This document shows positions 7,408 through 14,680 of a stretch of 31,090 nucleotides of DNA, piece after piece. The stretch's first letter is position 1, and each line of letters opens with the position of its first letter. The position numbers were made by a program, and so were the translations under genes. Below the pieces are notes generated by a model that was not told where the DNA came from, ran no database searches, and saw nothing but the letters and a program-made list of their open reading frames with translations. This DNA comes from JBBDIO01 sp040880365 (lineage in GTDB: Bacteria; Chloroflexota; Anaerolineae; Caldilineales; Caldilineaceae), in the NCBI GenBank assembly GCA_040880365.1, contig JBBDIO010000145.1, positions 1-31,090 on the forward strand, read 5' to 3'.

Positions 7408-7452
7408 AAGCCGGGTAGCCATGACTGTGTGCAGGCCATGGCTACCCGGCTT
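7408..7452 (+). terminator. Perfect 16-bp stem-loop between SBP and permease genes
   Basis: The left arm AAGCCGGGTAGCCATG (7408-7423) and right arm CATGGCTACCCGGCTT (7437-7452) are exact reverse complements with a 13-base loop. It lies 60 bases after the SBP stop and 38 bases before the permease start. No long T-run follows (TTCTGTTCCC), so it may act as a partial terminator or an mRNA-stabilising element that gives more SBP than permease, as in many binding-protein operons; that role is inferred. Confidence 0.85.
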
Positions 7453-7490
7453 CTGTTCCCGTCACTCTCTAGATGATGGAGTCTTTGCGC

Positions 7491-8354
7491 ATGGCGTCGA
7501 CCCCTACTCCACCCCCTGGGCAATCGCGTCTGCTGGGGACAATGGACAATCTTGCGCGCTGGCCCTGGTGGCTGTTGCTTGCCATTCTGATTGCCCTGTA
7601 TATTGTCTATCTCATCCTGACCGATGACCAGATGCAACGCACCTTCTGGTTCATTTCGGGGCAGAGTGCAGAGGGCATATTGGGCGGTGAAATCCTGTTC
7701 CGCGGCATTACGGTAACGCTTACCGTGGCGATCATCGCCTATGTCATCGCGCTCTGCATTGGCCTGACGCTGGGACTGATGCGCAGCTCGTCGAATCCCA
7801 TTCTCTACAATGTAGCGTCGTTTTATGTAGAAATTGTGCGCGGCATCCCCATGTTGGTGTTGCTGCTCTATGTGGCATTTGCGTTGACGCCGGTGGCGGT
7901 GAATGGGTTGGCTGCATTGGGCGTGCCCATCAGCACGCGCGATGTGCCGGGCGAGATGCGCGCGGTTTTTGCCCTCGCGCTGGGCTATGGTGCATTTTCT
8001 GCCGAGATTTTCCGCGCCGGCATCCAGTCTATCGAAAAAGGCCAGTATGAAGCGGCGCGCGCCCTGGGTATGAGTTACTTTCAGACCATGCGCTATATTG
8101 TGCTGCCCCAGGCTGTGCGGCGCGTGCTGCCCGCGCTGGGCAACGATTTCATTGCAATTATCAAAGATTCCTCGCTGGTGGCGATTCTGGGCGTGCAGGA
8201 TATGACCCAATTGACGCGCCTCTATTACAGCGGCAATTTCCTCTATATGCAGTCTTTGACCATGCTGGCGTTTATGTATCTCATCCTGGTTGTGTTGTTG
8301 TCGCGCGGTGTGCGCTATCTGGAGACGCATCTGCAATATGGACACGCGCGCTAG
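7491..8354 (+). CDS. Amino acid ABC transporter permease (HisM/GlnP type)
   Basis: This inner-membrane subunit of about 287 residues has a first membrane span (about 22-43), a soluble-exposed loop, and a typical BPD_transp_1 domain with four to five spans. The EAA loop that docks onto the ATPase is clear: EAARALGMSYFQTMRYIVLPQAVRRVLPALGND, followed by FIAIIKDSSLV, the pattern of polar amino acid permeases. The start at 7491 is preferred because GGAG sits nine bases upstream; two in-frame ATGs at 7473 and 7476 would add six residues. The gene is downstream of the SBP on the same strand, after the long hairpin. No ATP-binding subunit gene follows: the next gene is convergent and unrelated, so the ATPase must be encoded elsewhere or shared. 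Confidence 0.92.
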   Translation: MASTPTPPPGQSRLLGTMDNLARWPWWLLLAILIALYIVYLILTDDQMQRTFWFISGQSAEGILGGEILFRGITVTLTVAIIAYVIALCIGLTLGLMRSSSNPILYNVASFYVEIVRGIPMLVLLLYVAFALTPVAVNGLAALGVPISTRDVPGEMRAVFALALGYGAFSAEIFRAGIQSIEKGQYEAARALGMSYFQTMRYIVLPQAVRRVLPALGNDFIAIIKDSSLVAILGVQDMTQLTRLYYSGNFLYMQSLTMLAFMYLILVVLLSRGVRYLETHLQYGHAR

Positions 8355-8433
8355 CGCAGCTCAATCTGCCGTGTGTGCTTGGCCCAGACTTGTTTGCGAC
8401 TTGCCTGAAGATGTGATGCGCACTATAGCCGGG

Positions 8434-8961
8434 TTATAGCAGGGTGGCCTGGGCCGGCGTATCCGGCGCTGGGCTGTGGGCAAAGTGATATTCCAGATAA
8501 TCCTGTTCCAGTGTGCGCCCACCCACGCGGTGCAACCCGGCCAGCATCTGGCTGCGGTGGTCTGTGCTGTGATTGGCAACCTGAAACAGAGCCTGCCACA
8601 CATGCACCGGCGCGGCTTGTTCATCCCAGAACGGGGGCTTCACCAGCCGCTCCAGCTCCGCAGCCGTTAGAGCTGCCAGATAGCCGGTGACTTCGGTTTC
8701 CACGGCATCCCACGCCGCGCGAATCGCGGGGCGCGTGCTCAGGCTTTCCACGTCTACAAAATCCAGCTCACCTGTCGCCAAAAAGTGAATCCACCAATAT
8801 TCCACGCCCAGGGTGTGGATACATTGGTTCTGGAGTGAACCAATCGAATAGTCCAGATCCTGGGTAAACTGTTCTTCGCGCAGTTCTTCCATACAAGTCC
8901 ACACCTGGCGGTGCATCCAAAAGGTATAGGCATAGAGGTTCTGGAAGTGGGCAGAATTCAT
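8434..8961 (-). CDS. DinB-family four-helix metal-binding protein
   Basis: The 175-residue protein has the four-helix DinB/YfiT-like fold. The three metal-ligating histidines expected in this family are present as His49 (QCIHTLGVEYWW) and His131/His135 in the NHSTDHRSQ motif of the last conserved helix. DinB-like proteins are often metal-dependent thiol (for example bacillithiol or mycothiol) transferases or uncharacterised stress proteins; the substrate here is unknown. The tail (HFAHSPAPDTPAQATLL) is not conserved. The gene is convergent with the ABC permease and divergent from the enolase-superfamily gene, with a short 7-base repeat in its leader, so it appears to be a single-gene unit. 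Confidence 0.85.
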   Translation of the reverse strand: MNSAHFQNLYAYTFWMHRQVWTCMEELREEQFTQDLDYSIGSLQNQCIHTLGVEYWWIHFLATGELDFVDVESLSTRPAIRAAWDAVETEVTGYLAALTAAELERLVKPPFWDEQAAPVHVWQALFQVANHSTDHRSQMLAGLHRVGGRTLEQDYLEYHFAHSPAPDTPAQATLL

Positions 8962-8973
8962 GATAGTCGCTCC

Positions 8974-8994
8974 TTGCGTGTGGCGTGTAGCGTG
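8974..8994. repeat. 7-bp tandem repeat in the DinB leader
   Basis: Three consecutive 7-mers, TTGCGTG, TGGCGTG and TAGCGTG, lie 13 to 33 bases upstream of the DinB start codon (minus strand). The rest of the 243-base divergent spacer contains a weak ACGAT/ATCGT hairpin (9084-9098) and the 17-bp repeat listed separately. Confidence 0.65.
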
Positions 8995-9109
8995 TGTCGA
9001 TAGGCTGGCTTGAGTAGACCAAATGTTCGGAGGTGATTATACCCCAATTGCGCCCAAACTACCGAGCGCGAATTTTTCATGCTACGATAACAAATCGTGG
9101 CCCCGATTT

Positions 9110-9147
9110 ACTGCCAGTAGTCGCCAACTGCCAGTAGGCGCCAGTAG
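9110..9147 (+). repeat. 17-bp tandem duplication upstream of enolase-superfamily gene
   Basis: ACTGCCAGTAGTCGCCA (9110-9126) is followed directly by ACTGCCAGTAGGCGCCA (9127-9143), one mismatch, and the start of a further partial copy (GTAGTAC). The array ends about 58 bases before the ATG at 9205. Confidence 0.9.
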
Positions 9148-9204
9148 TACGGATGGATTGTCCACTGTTTTGCCGCTTCCCAACGCTAATCAGGAGTGTA
9201 TTGT

Positions 9205-10389
9205 ATGAAAATTACTGCCGTAAAGACTTTTATTGTGGATGGCGGTTTCCGCCCGTGGACGTTTGTGAAGGTGGAGACCAGCGAGTCGGGGCTGGTAGGG
9301 TGGGGCGATTGCACCGACTGGGGTTCGCCGGGGCCGGTGGCCGCGACAGTAGAACGCTATGCCGAGTGGGTGATTGGGCGCGACCCCATGCAGGTGGAAG
9401 CCATCTGGTGGGATCTTTCGGCGGCGTCTATGCGCCATGTGGGCGGCATTGCGTGGAAAGCCATGGCGGGCATCGATTCGGCGCTGTGGGATATCCGCGG
9501 CAAGGCGCTGGGCACGCCGGTGTGGCAATTGCTGGGCGGCAAGATGCGCGATGAGTTGCGCCTCTACTGGTCACACTGTGGCAGCGTGCGCGCCCAACAT
9601 GCCGACCGGCTGGGGCTGCCCAAAGTGGAGACCACCGACGATCTGCGCCGACTGGCGGAAGAAGTGCTGGAACGGGGCTATACCGCCATCAAGACCAACA
9701 TCTTCCCGTTGAAGGATGTGCCCGATACGCGTGCGCTGCTCAGTCGCATGAAGAATCATCCGGGCGATGCGCCGCCTCAAGTGATCCGCAACGCCGAGGC
9801 GGTGGTCGGCACCTTTCGCGAGGCGCTGGGGCCAGATGTGGGCATTGCGCTGGATGTGGCGTTCACCTTTAAGCTGGGCGGCGCAATCAAATTGGCGCGC
9901 GCTCTGGAACCCTATGATCTCATGTGGCTGGAGACCGAGACGCTCGACCCCGACGCGCTCCGGCTGATCCGCCAATCTACCGCGACGACCATTTGCACGG
10001 GTGAAAGCCTGTTTGGGCAGCATGGCTATAAGCCCTATCTGGAACGGCACGCCCAGGATATCATCATGCCTGATCTGGCCTGGAACGGGATCACCATGGG
10101 CAAGAAAATTGCGGATATGGCGCACGCCTATGACATCCTGGTCGCGCCCCACAACTGCCACAGCCCTATCAATACGCTGGTCTCGGCGGCGGTGTGCGCC
10201 ACATTGCCCAATTTCTTTATTCAGGAGTTGGATGTGGACGACGCGCCCTGGCGCGACGATATTATGACCCATCCGCTGGCAATCAAAAACGGCCATCTCC
10301 AATTGAGTGACCGTCCCGGGTTGGGTTCCGATTTAATTGAGGAAGAATTGGCAAAACATCCGCCGCAGAGCTATCCGGGCGCGCGTTAG
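9205..10389 (+). CDS. Mandelate racemase/muconate lactonizing (enolase-superfamily) sugar-acid dehydratase-like enzyme
   Basis: The 394-residue protein has the capping domain and (beta/alpha)7-beta barrel of the enolase superfamily. Expected catalytic positions are visible: Lys163 in AIKTN, metal ligands Asp217 (ALDVAF), Glu243 (WLETE) and Glu267 (CTGES), then Asp290 (MPDLAWNG) and His316 (VAPHNCHSP). The Asp/His pair on the sixth and seventh strands groups it with the MR/sugar-acid dehydratase subgroup (D-galactonate dehydratase-like). Such enzymes abstract the proton alpha to a carboxylate in a Mg2+-stabilised enolate. The actual sugar acid cannot be assigned. The ATG at 9205 has AGGAG eight bases upstream; a GTG at 9196 is in frame but overlaps the Shine-Dalgarno. 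It is monocistronic here and convergent with the Fur-type regulator, only one base between stop codons. Confidence 0.9.
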   Translation: MKITAVKTFIVDGGFRPWTFVKVETSESGLVGWGDCTDWGSPGPVAATVERYAEWVIGRDPMQVEAIWWDLSAASMRHVGGIAWKAMAGIDSALWDIRGKALGTPVWQLLGGKMRDELRLYWSHCGSVRAQHADRLGLPKVETTDDLRRLAEEVLERGYTAIKTNIFPLKDVPDTRALLSRMKNHPGDAPPQVIRNAEAVVGTFREALGPDVGIALDVAFTFKLGGAIKLARALEPYDLMWLETETLDPDALRLIRQSTATTICTGESLFGQHGYKPYLERHAQDIIMPDLAWNGITMGKKIADMAHAYDILVAPHNCHSPINTLVSAAVCATLPNFFIQELDVDDAPWRDDIMTHPLAIKNGHLQLSDRPGLGSDLIEEELAKHPPQSYPGAR

Positions 10390-10390
10390 T

Positions 10391-10816
10391 TCAGGCGTGC
10401 TGCGCGCACTTGGCGCAGGTGCCATAAAATTCCAGCAGGTGGCTCTGGATGTGAAAGCCGTGACGCCGGCTTAGTTCTTCGGCAATGTCGCCCGCGGAGC
10501 ACTGGTCGAAGTCGATGATCAGACCGCAGTGGGAGCAGACCAGGTGGTGATGAGCGCTGTCGGCGCGGATGTAGATCGGCCCGCTGTCTACCAGGTAGAT
10601 AGGGCGCACAATGCCCAGCTGGGTCAGCAATTCCAGCGTGCGATAGACGGTGGCGCGTCCCAGGCGCGGGTGAATTGCGCGCGCCTGCTCCAGCACTTCC
10701 ACGGGATTCAGATGCCCGCCTTCGTGATAGATGACTTCGAGCACAGCCATGCGCGGCGGCGTGATCTTATAGCCCGCCGCGCGCACGCGTTCAATCAGCG
10801 TTTCAAATTCAGTCAT
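10391..10816 (-). CDS. Fur-family regulator, probably Zur-like
   Basis: The 141-residue protein has an N-terminal winged helix (TPPRMAVLEVIYHEGGHLNPVEVLEQAR, then the recognition region GRATVYRTLELLTQLGIV) and a C-terminal dimerisation domain. Two CxxC pairs, Cys94/Cys97 and Cys134/Cys137, form the structural zinc site, and a His run at 89-91 plus His123/His126 provide sensor ligands. Fur-family proteins repress metal uptake genes when loaded with metal. The assignment to zinc rather than iron rests on its neighbours, the COG0701/DUF1980 pair upstream in the same direction. The start at 10816 gives a normal family length; a longer in-frame extension to 11122 would overlap the preceding gene and is rejected. 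The gene lies 23 bases after the propeller protein gene, consistent with one operon. Confidence 0.88.
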   Translation of the reverse strand: MTEFETLIERVRAAGYKITPPRMAVLEVIYHEGGHLNPVEVLEQARAIHPRLGRATVYRTLELLTQLGIVRPIYLVDSGPIYIRADSAHHHLVCSHCGLIIDFDQCSAGDIAEELSRRHGFHIQSHLLEFYGTCAKCAQHA

Positions 10817-10839
10817 AGCTGCAAGTGTATCCCCATTCG

Positions 10840-12303
10840 TCAGGGTACCCAAACCGGACGCTGGGCAGGGCGGGCGATGGGGTGTTCGGTGCCGGTCTCC
10901 ACATCCAGAATCCAGGTGGATATCTCGATATCGGGGCCGCGCAGTGGGTATTTGTGATAGAGCAGATAGCGACCGTCGGGCGACCATTGGGGTGGACCAT
11001 AGTCGAAATCGGGCGCGATTGTGAGCGGCTCGGCTGCGCTGCCATCGGCGCGCATCCGCCACAATTGTTTGCTCAGACTTTCGCGCGGGCCGGCCAGTTC
11101 CTTGCGTCGAAAGGCCAGCCATTCGCCATCGGGTGACCAGGCCGGCCCGTTATCCTCGACCGGAAATTCATGCACACTGAGATCGGTGTATGCGCCCGTG
11201 ACCGCATCTACCAGGTACATATGCACTTCATACTGATCGCCGGCTTCACCCGTCGTCAGTAGCATTTCGCTCATGACAAAGCGATTGCTATTGGGCTGCC
11301 AACTGGCGGCTTCGCCCGTGGTGCTGGGATAAAATTCGCTGCGTCCATCTTCTACGTTGAAAATGCCGATGGCGTTGCTATCGGGCGCAATAAACGAAAG
11401 CCATTGGCTATCGCCGGACCAGCGCGGCTCGAAGGCAAGCTGTTGGCTATCGGAGAAGATGGGATAAGTTTCGCGGGTTGCCATATCCATGAGCCGCAAG
11501 CGGGGCGGGCTGATGACCGGTACGCCAAATTCCGAGGCGTTGCGCTGGCTATAGGCCAAAAAACGGCCATCGGGAGAAAAGACAGCCCCGCCGCACGCGG
11601 CTTCGGGACAGCTTAGCAACAATTCGGGCTGGGGCGCGCCCGGCTCCAGCAGCCAGAGATCGCTGGTGGCGGTCTCGCTCAACTGGGAAAAGACAATGCG
11701 CCCACTGGCCGCATCCACGCCAAAATCCCAGATGCCAAAGGGCGCGCCGGTCAGGCGGCGTGATTCGGGCAGCAGGGCATCGGTGGGCGTGTTGGCGGCT
11801 GGGGCAAAGCCATCCAGCGTCACCGGAACCACCGAGAGCTGCTCGCGGTTGTCGGCATCCAGGCTGGAAAAAAGCACCTGAAGATCGCCTGTGGCAAAGT
11901 GCCACACATAGGGCGCGGCCAGGCCCCCACCCTGGGGACCGCGCAGCGCGCCATCCACCGTGACCGTGTACGTGGTGTTGGGCGTCAGGCCCTGAGCGGG
12001 CACAAAGGTCACCCGATCTTCGGCCACGCGCAGGGTACCGTTGACCGGCGGGTCCAACCGGACCAGCACGCTGTCGGGCGGCACAGTGACGGGCTGGTCG
12101 AATCCCACCACAATCGCCGCGCGCGTAGAGACGGCTTCGGCGTCGGCATGGGGCAATACGGCCGCCACGCGCACTGCAGGCGGTTCGCTGAACAGGGCAA
12201 CCAGTGTAATCGTCACACCCAGCAGGCCCACAATCAGCCAGACCACACGGTCAAAATTCAGGCGGTCAAAATTCAGCCGCAGACCGGCAACAGTAAAGAT
12301 CAT
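10840..12303 (-). CDS. Membrane-anchored Big_5 and PD40 beta-propeller protein
   Basis: The 487-residue protein has a single N-terminal membrane span (about 20-39), then a bacterial Ig-like (Big_5/SbsA-type) domain at about 43-137 (AAIVVGFDQPV ... LTPNTTYTVTVDGALRGPQGG), then a TolB-type propeller. At least six PD40 strands can be read, including VFSPDGRFLAYSQ, EPRWSGDSQWLSF, PAWSPDGEWLAFRR and PQWSPDGRYLLYHKY. It is predicted to be outside the membrane and to bind proteins or ligands; no enzymatic residues are evident. Its start overlaps the stop of the DUF1980 gene by four bases (ATGA), so translation is coupled to the zinc-module genes. The N-terminus contains LNFDRLNFDR, the product of a 15-bp in-frame DNA duplication. 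Confidence 0.82.
   Translation of the reverse strand: MIFTVAGLRLNFDRLNFDRVVWLIVGLLGVTITLVALFSEPPAVRVAAVLPHADAEAVSTRAAIVVGFDQPVTVPPDSVLVRLDPPVNGTLRVAEDRVTFVPAQGLTPNTTYTVTVDGALRGPQGGGLAAPYVWHFATGDLQVLFSSLDADNREQLSVVPVTLDGFAPAANTPTDALLPESRRLTGAPFGIWDFGVDAASGRIVFSQLSETATSDLWLLEPGAPQPELLLSCPEAACGGAVFSPDGRFLAYSQRNASEFGVPVISPPRLRLMDMATRETYPIFSDSQQLAFEPRWSGDSQWLSFIAPDSNAIGIFNVEDGRSEFYPSTTGEAASWQPNSNRFVMSEMLLTTGEAGDQYEVHMYLVDAVTGAYTDLSVHEFPVEDNGPAWSPDGEWLAFRRKELAGPRESLSKQLWRMRADGSAAEPLTIAPDFDYGPPQWSPDGRYLLYHKYPLRGPDIEISTWILDVETGTEHPIARPAQRPVWVP
12248..12277 (-). repeat. 15-bp in-frame tandem duplication in N-terminus of propeller gene
   Basis: CGGTCAAAATTCAGG (12248-12262) and CGGTCAAAATTCAGC (12263-12277) are adjacent and differ at the last base. 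On the coding strand they give the repeated peptide LNFDR-LNFDR ahead of the membrane span. Confidence 0.9.
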
Positions 12304-13202
12304 GGATAGAGATAGGGGTGGCTGGGAATCTCGATGGGCGTGATGCTGGCGGCGGTGAGAACGGGCGGACGCCAGCTTGCCTCGCTGCCGGGGGGCAGAT
12401 CCGCGGGAGACAGATCACCGGGCGTAAAGACGCCGCGCACTTCGACCCACTGGTCGGTTTCCAGCGCCGGGGCCTGGGGCCAATGCACCAGCAAGGCCAG
12501 CGCCGAAGCATCTGCCGTGCAACAACTGACCACAAAGCGGGTCACCATGAAATATTCTTCACCATAGCGGGGATCGTGATAGACAAAGCCTTGCACATTG
12601 ACTTCGGACCCTTCCAGCGTGGTGAGATCGGGCGTGCGCTGGAAGGTGTGCCACCAGTCCATGATGTTGCGCGGGCCATCGTCCTGGCTGACGGCGGCAA
12701 TCGCAGCCGGCAGATTCGCGCCGCCGCTGCGCAGATCCAGGTTCAGTTCCCGGGTTTCCAGCGCGGCCGCGCCCAGCGGACGCGGCGGTACAAGCAGACC
12801 CAATAGAATGGGCAGCGCAATCACCAGCGCCCCCACCAGCGTGAGCCGATGATCCCGGCTGTGGTCGTGGGGCGCGAGGTCGTGATACTGATAGTCGATG
12901 GTTTGTGGGGTGAGGGTCTGGGGCCTGGCGGCATTCGGCGCGGATTTGCGGCGTGGATGCGAGCGGATGAGCGGATAGCTCAGCCCCACGGCGATCAGGC
13001 CGACAAAGGCGAAGAGCGTGTAGCCGAAAAAGCGTTCGTTGATATAGAACGCCAGTGTGCCGCCCGTGAGCCGACTATAGAGAAACAGCCCCAGCGCGAT
13101 GAGTAGAATGGCCTTGGCCCCGTTTTGGATGGGGCTGGGGCGGACGGTCTGGGCGTCCTGGTTTACAGATTGGGTCGATGGTTCAGTATTGGGTTGCATC
13201 AT
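12300..13202 (-). CDS. DUF1980/TIGR03943 membrane protein (YcgQ-like partner of COG0701 permease)
   Basis: This 300-residue protein has N-terminal membrane spans (about 29-47 and 57-79), a loop rich in His and Asp (YHDLAPHDHSRDH, 106-118), a further span (about 120-140) and a C-terminal beta-rich domain. That domain carries the family hallmark GFVYHDP ... FMVTRFVVSCCTADASALALLVHW, with Cys227-Cys228, and ends WVEVRGVFTPG. TIGR03943 proteins nearly always pair with COG0701 permeases, as here, and such pairs are reported under Zur control in Firmicutes, so a role in zinc or another metal is likely. The His-rich cytosolic or external loop and the CC motif could carry metal ligands (inference). 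The gene is 71 bases after the permease gene and overlaps the propeller gene by four bases. Confidence 0.85.
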   Translation of the reverse strand: MMQPNTEPSTQSVNQDAQTVRPSPIQNGAKAILLIALGLFLYSRLTGGTLAFYINERFFGYTLFAFVGLIAVGLSYPLIRSHPRRKSAPNAARPQTLTPQTIDYQYHDLAPHDHSRDHRLTLVGALVIALPILLGLLVPPRPLGAAALETRELNLDLRSGGANLPAAIAAVSQDDGPRNIMDWWHTFQRTPDLTTLEGSEVNVQGFVYHDPRYGEEYFMVTRFVVSCCTADASALALLVHWPQAPALETDQWVEVRGVFTPGDLSPADLPPGSEASWRPPVLTAASITPIEIPSHPYLYP

Positions 13203-13245
13203 ATATTTTTGGTGGCGGTTGCCTCACATACGGATTGCACAGGAG

Positions 13246-13289
13246 CAGATTCCCACATTTCAGATCCCCACTCTCAGATCCCCACATAG
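13246..13289 (-). repeat. 14/15-bp tandem repeat at the permease-DUF1980 junction
   Basis: Three near-identical units follow each other: CAGATTCCCACATTT (13246-13260), CAGATCCCCACTCT (13261-13274) and CAGATCCCCACATAG (13275-13289). They span the stop codon of the permease gene (13274-13276) and the start of the 71-base spacer that precedes the DUF1980 gene. Confidence 0.85.
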
Positions 13290-14464
13290 AGATTCCACAC
13301 AATGCCGATGAGCATGATCATGGTGAAGGGCAGCAGGATGAGATAGAAGACCACGCGGCGTTGCAGAACGCTCAGGAACATGAGCGCGCTTTTGATATCG
13401 ACCATAGGGCCGAAGGTGAGAAAGGCCAGCAGCGAGCCGGTGGTGAAGGTCGCGCTGAACGCCAGCGCCAGGAAAGCATCGACCGTGGAGCAGACCGACA
13501 GCACAAAGGCCAGCAGTTGCAGCGCAACGACCGATATGATGGGGCCTTGGCCGATGGTCAACAGGGCCGATTGGGAAACCAGCGTCTGCATCCCCGCGGC
13601 CAGCAGACAGCCCAGAATTAGATAGCGTACCATGTCGATGAAATCATCGCCCGCGGTAGTCAGCGCGCGGCGGCTGCGTTGACCTGTGGTGGGCTGGGGT
13701 CCTGTCGGGCTGGGGCGGGGCAGGGTGTGGTCACAGGCCGCGGCATGGGCGGCGCTGATTTTGGGCAGCAGGATTTGGTGGGGCTTTGCCAGATGAAAGA
13801 CCAGCCCCACCAGCGCGGCGACCACAAAGGTGATAATAATGCGTCCCCAAAAGATGACGCCAAAGCCAAACGCGGCCTGGGTAGAGGCAAAGACGATGAT
13901 ATTGATGACAGGCGCGGCCAGCAGAAAACTGATGCCCACCGACATGGGCAGCCCTTTTTCATAGAGGCGGCGGGTCACCGGCACCACGCCACATTCGCAA
14001 ACAGGAAAGACGATGCCCAGCAGCGCGCCGGCAATGGAAGCCGGCAGGGCGCGCCGGGGGATGAAGCGTTCGATGGTGGTTTGATCGACAAAGACCGCAA
14101 TGAAGCCCGAAACCATCGACCCCGCGACCAGAAAGGGCACCGCTTCGATGAAGATGCCCAGAAAGATGGTGACAAAGGTCTGCACACGCTGCCAGAGAAG
14201 CAGACGTCCGCCGCCGGTAGAGAGCACGTCGCCAAAGACGACGACGAGGGCAACCCCCAGCAAGAGGGCCGAAAGTCCCCAGCGCAGAAGCTGGGATTGA
14301 CGGCTGGGCCGCGGGCGGATGAGCGGGCCTGTGCCGGTTACTGTACCCGTTACTGTGCCGGTTAATGCGTCGGCCCGTGTGCCCAGGTTCATGCCCACAT
14401 GATAGCTTGGTTCGGCGGCGCGGGGCGTGCGTGTGGAACTCGGTTCCGGTTGATCTGAAATCAT
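13274..14464 (-). CDS. COG0701/DUF318 permease (YcgR-like)
   Basis: The 396-residue polytopic protein has about eight membrane spans beginning near residue 62. Conserved family elements are PFLVAGSMVSGF (110-121), the IVFPVCECGVVPV motif (CECG at 156-159), LLAAPVINIIV (181-191) and, in the second half, SVCSTVDAFLALAFS (323-337) with FGPMVDIKS (351-359). A polar cytosolic loop with Cys/His residues (AAHAAACDHTLPR) separates the halves. COG0701 members are putative metal or small-molecule permeases paired with DUF1980 proteins. The N-terminal 50 residues are unconserved and include a TGTV-TGTV-TG repeat from a 12-bp DNA repeat; a start at Met25 (14392) is possible. It is the first gene of a four-gene minus-strand block ending in the Fur/Zur gene. 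Confidence 0.87.
   Translation of the reverse strand: MISDQPEPSSTRTPRAAEPSYHVGMNLGTRADALTGTVTGTVTGTGPLIRPRPSRQSQLLRWGLSALLLGVALVVVFGDVLSTGGGRLLLWQRVQTFVTIFLGIFIEAVPFLVAGSMVSGFIAVFVDQTTIERFIPRRALPASIAGALLGIVFPVCECGVVPVTRRLYEKGLPMSVGISFLLAAPVINIIVFASTQAAFGFGVIFWGRIIITFVVAALVGLVFHLAKPHQILLPKISAAHAAACDHTLPRPSPTGPQPTTGQRSRRALTTAGDDFIDMVRYLILGCLLAAGMQTLVSQSALLTIGQGPIISVVALQLLAFVLSVCSTVDAFLALAFSATFTTGSLLAFLTFGPMVDIKSALMFLSVLQRRVVFYLILLPFTMIMLIGIVWNLYVGI
14331..14366 (-). repeat. 12-bp x3 in-frame repeat in permease N-terminus
   Basis: GTGCCGGTTACT (14331-14342), GTACCCGTTACT (14343-14354) and GTGCCGGTTAAT (14355-14366) are consecutive. Read on the coding strand they produce the Thr-Gly-Thr-Val repeats before the first membrane span. 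Confidence 0.88.
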
Positions 14465-14592
14465 GCCATCATTCTACCCGTTCCCGATTTCCCGTCAATC
14501 TGGGCGGCGCGCTTTGCGGCAATCTGGCGTATTTGTTGCCCGGCAGATTTGGTGGTTGGGTGTACAATAGGTGGATGATGATTGCAGTGTGA

Positions 14593-14622
14593 GCGATGAA
14601 AATGTAGGCGATGAAAATTTCC
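14593..14622 (+). repeat. 15-bp tandem duplication in the ettA leader
   Basis: GCGATGAAAATGTAG (14593-14607) is followed by GCGATGAAAATTTCC (14608-14622); the first 11 bases are identical. It lies 60-90 bases upstream of the ettA start in the spacer divergent from the permease gene. Confidence 0.75.
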
Positions 14623-14635
14623 CATCAAATTGAGA

Positions 14636-14653
14636 TCCGGAAATTTTTCCGGA
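14636..14653. promoter_or_regulatory. Inverted repeat TCCGGAAA-TT-TTTCCGGA ahead of ettA
   Basis: An 8+2+8 perfect inverted repeat lies 28 bases before the ettA start codon and just upstream of its purine-rich ribosome binding site (AAGGTAGAG). It could be an operator for a dimeric regulator; as RNA the two-base loop would force a shorter stem. Its function is unknown. Confidence 0.6.
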
Positions 14654-14680
14654 AGAGTTTAAGGTAGAGAATTTACACAT

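Noticed and set aside
10817..11122. N-terminal extension of the Fur-family protein
   Set aside because: It overlaps the propeller gene almost completely and would double the normal leader; family length fits the start at 10816.
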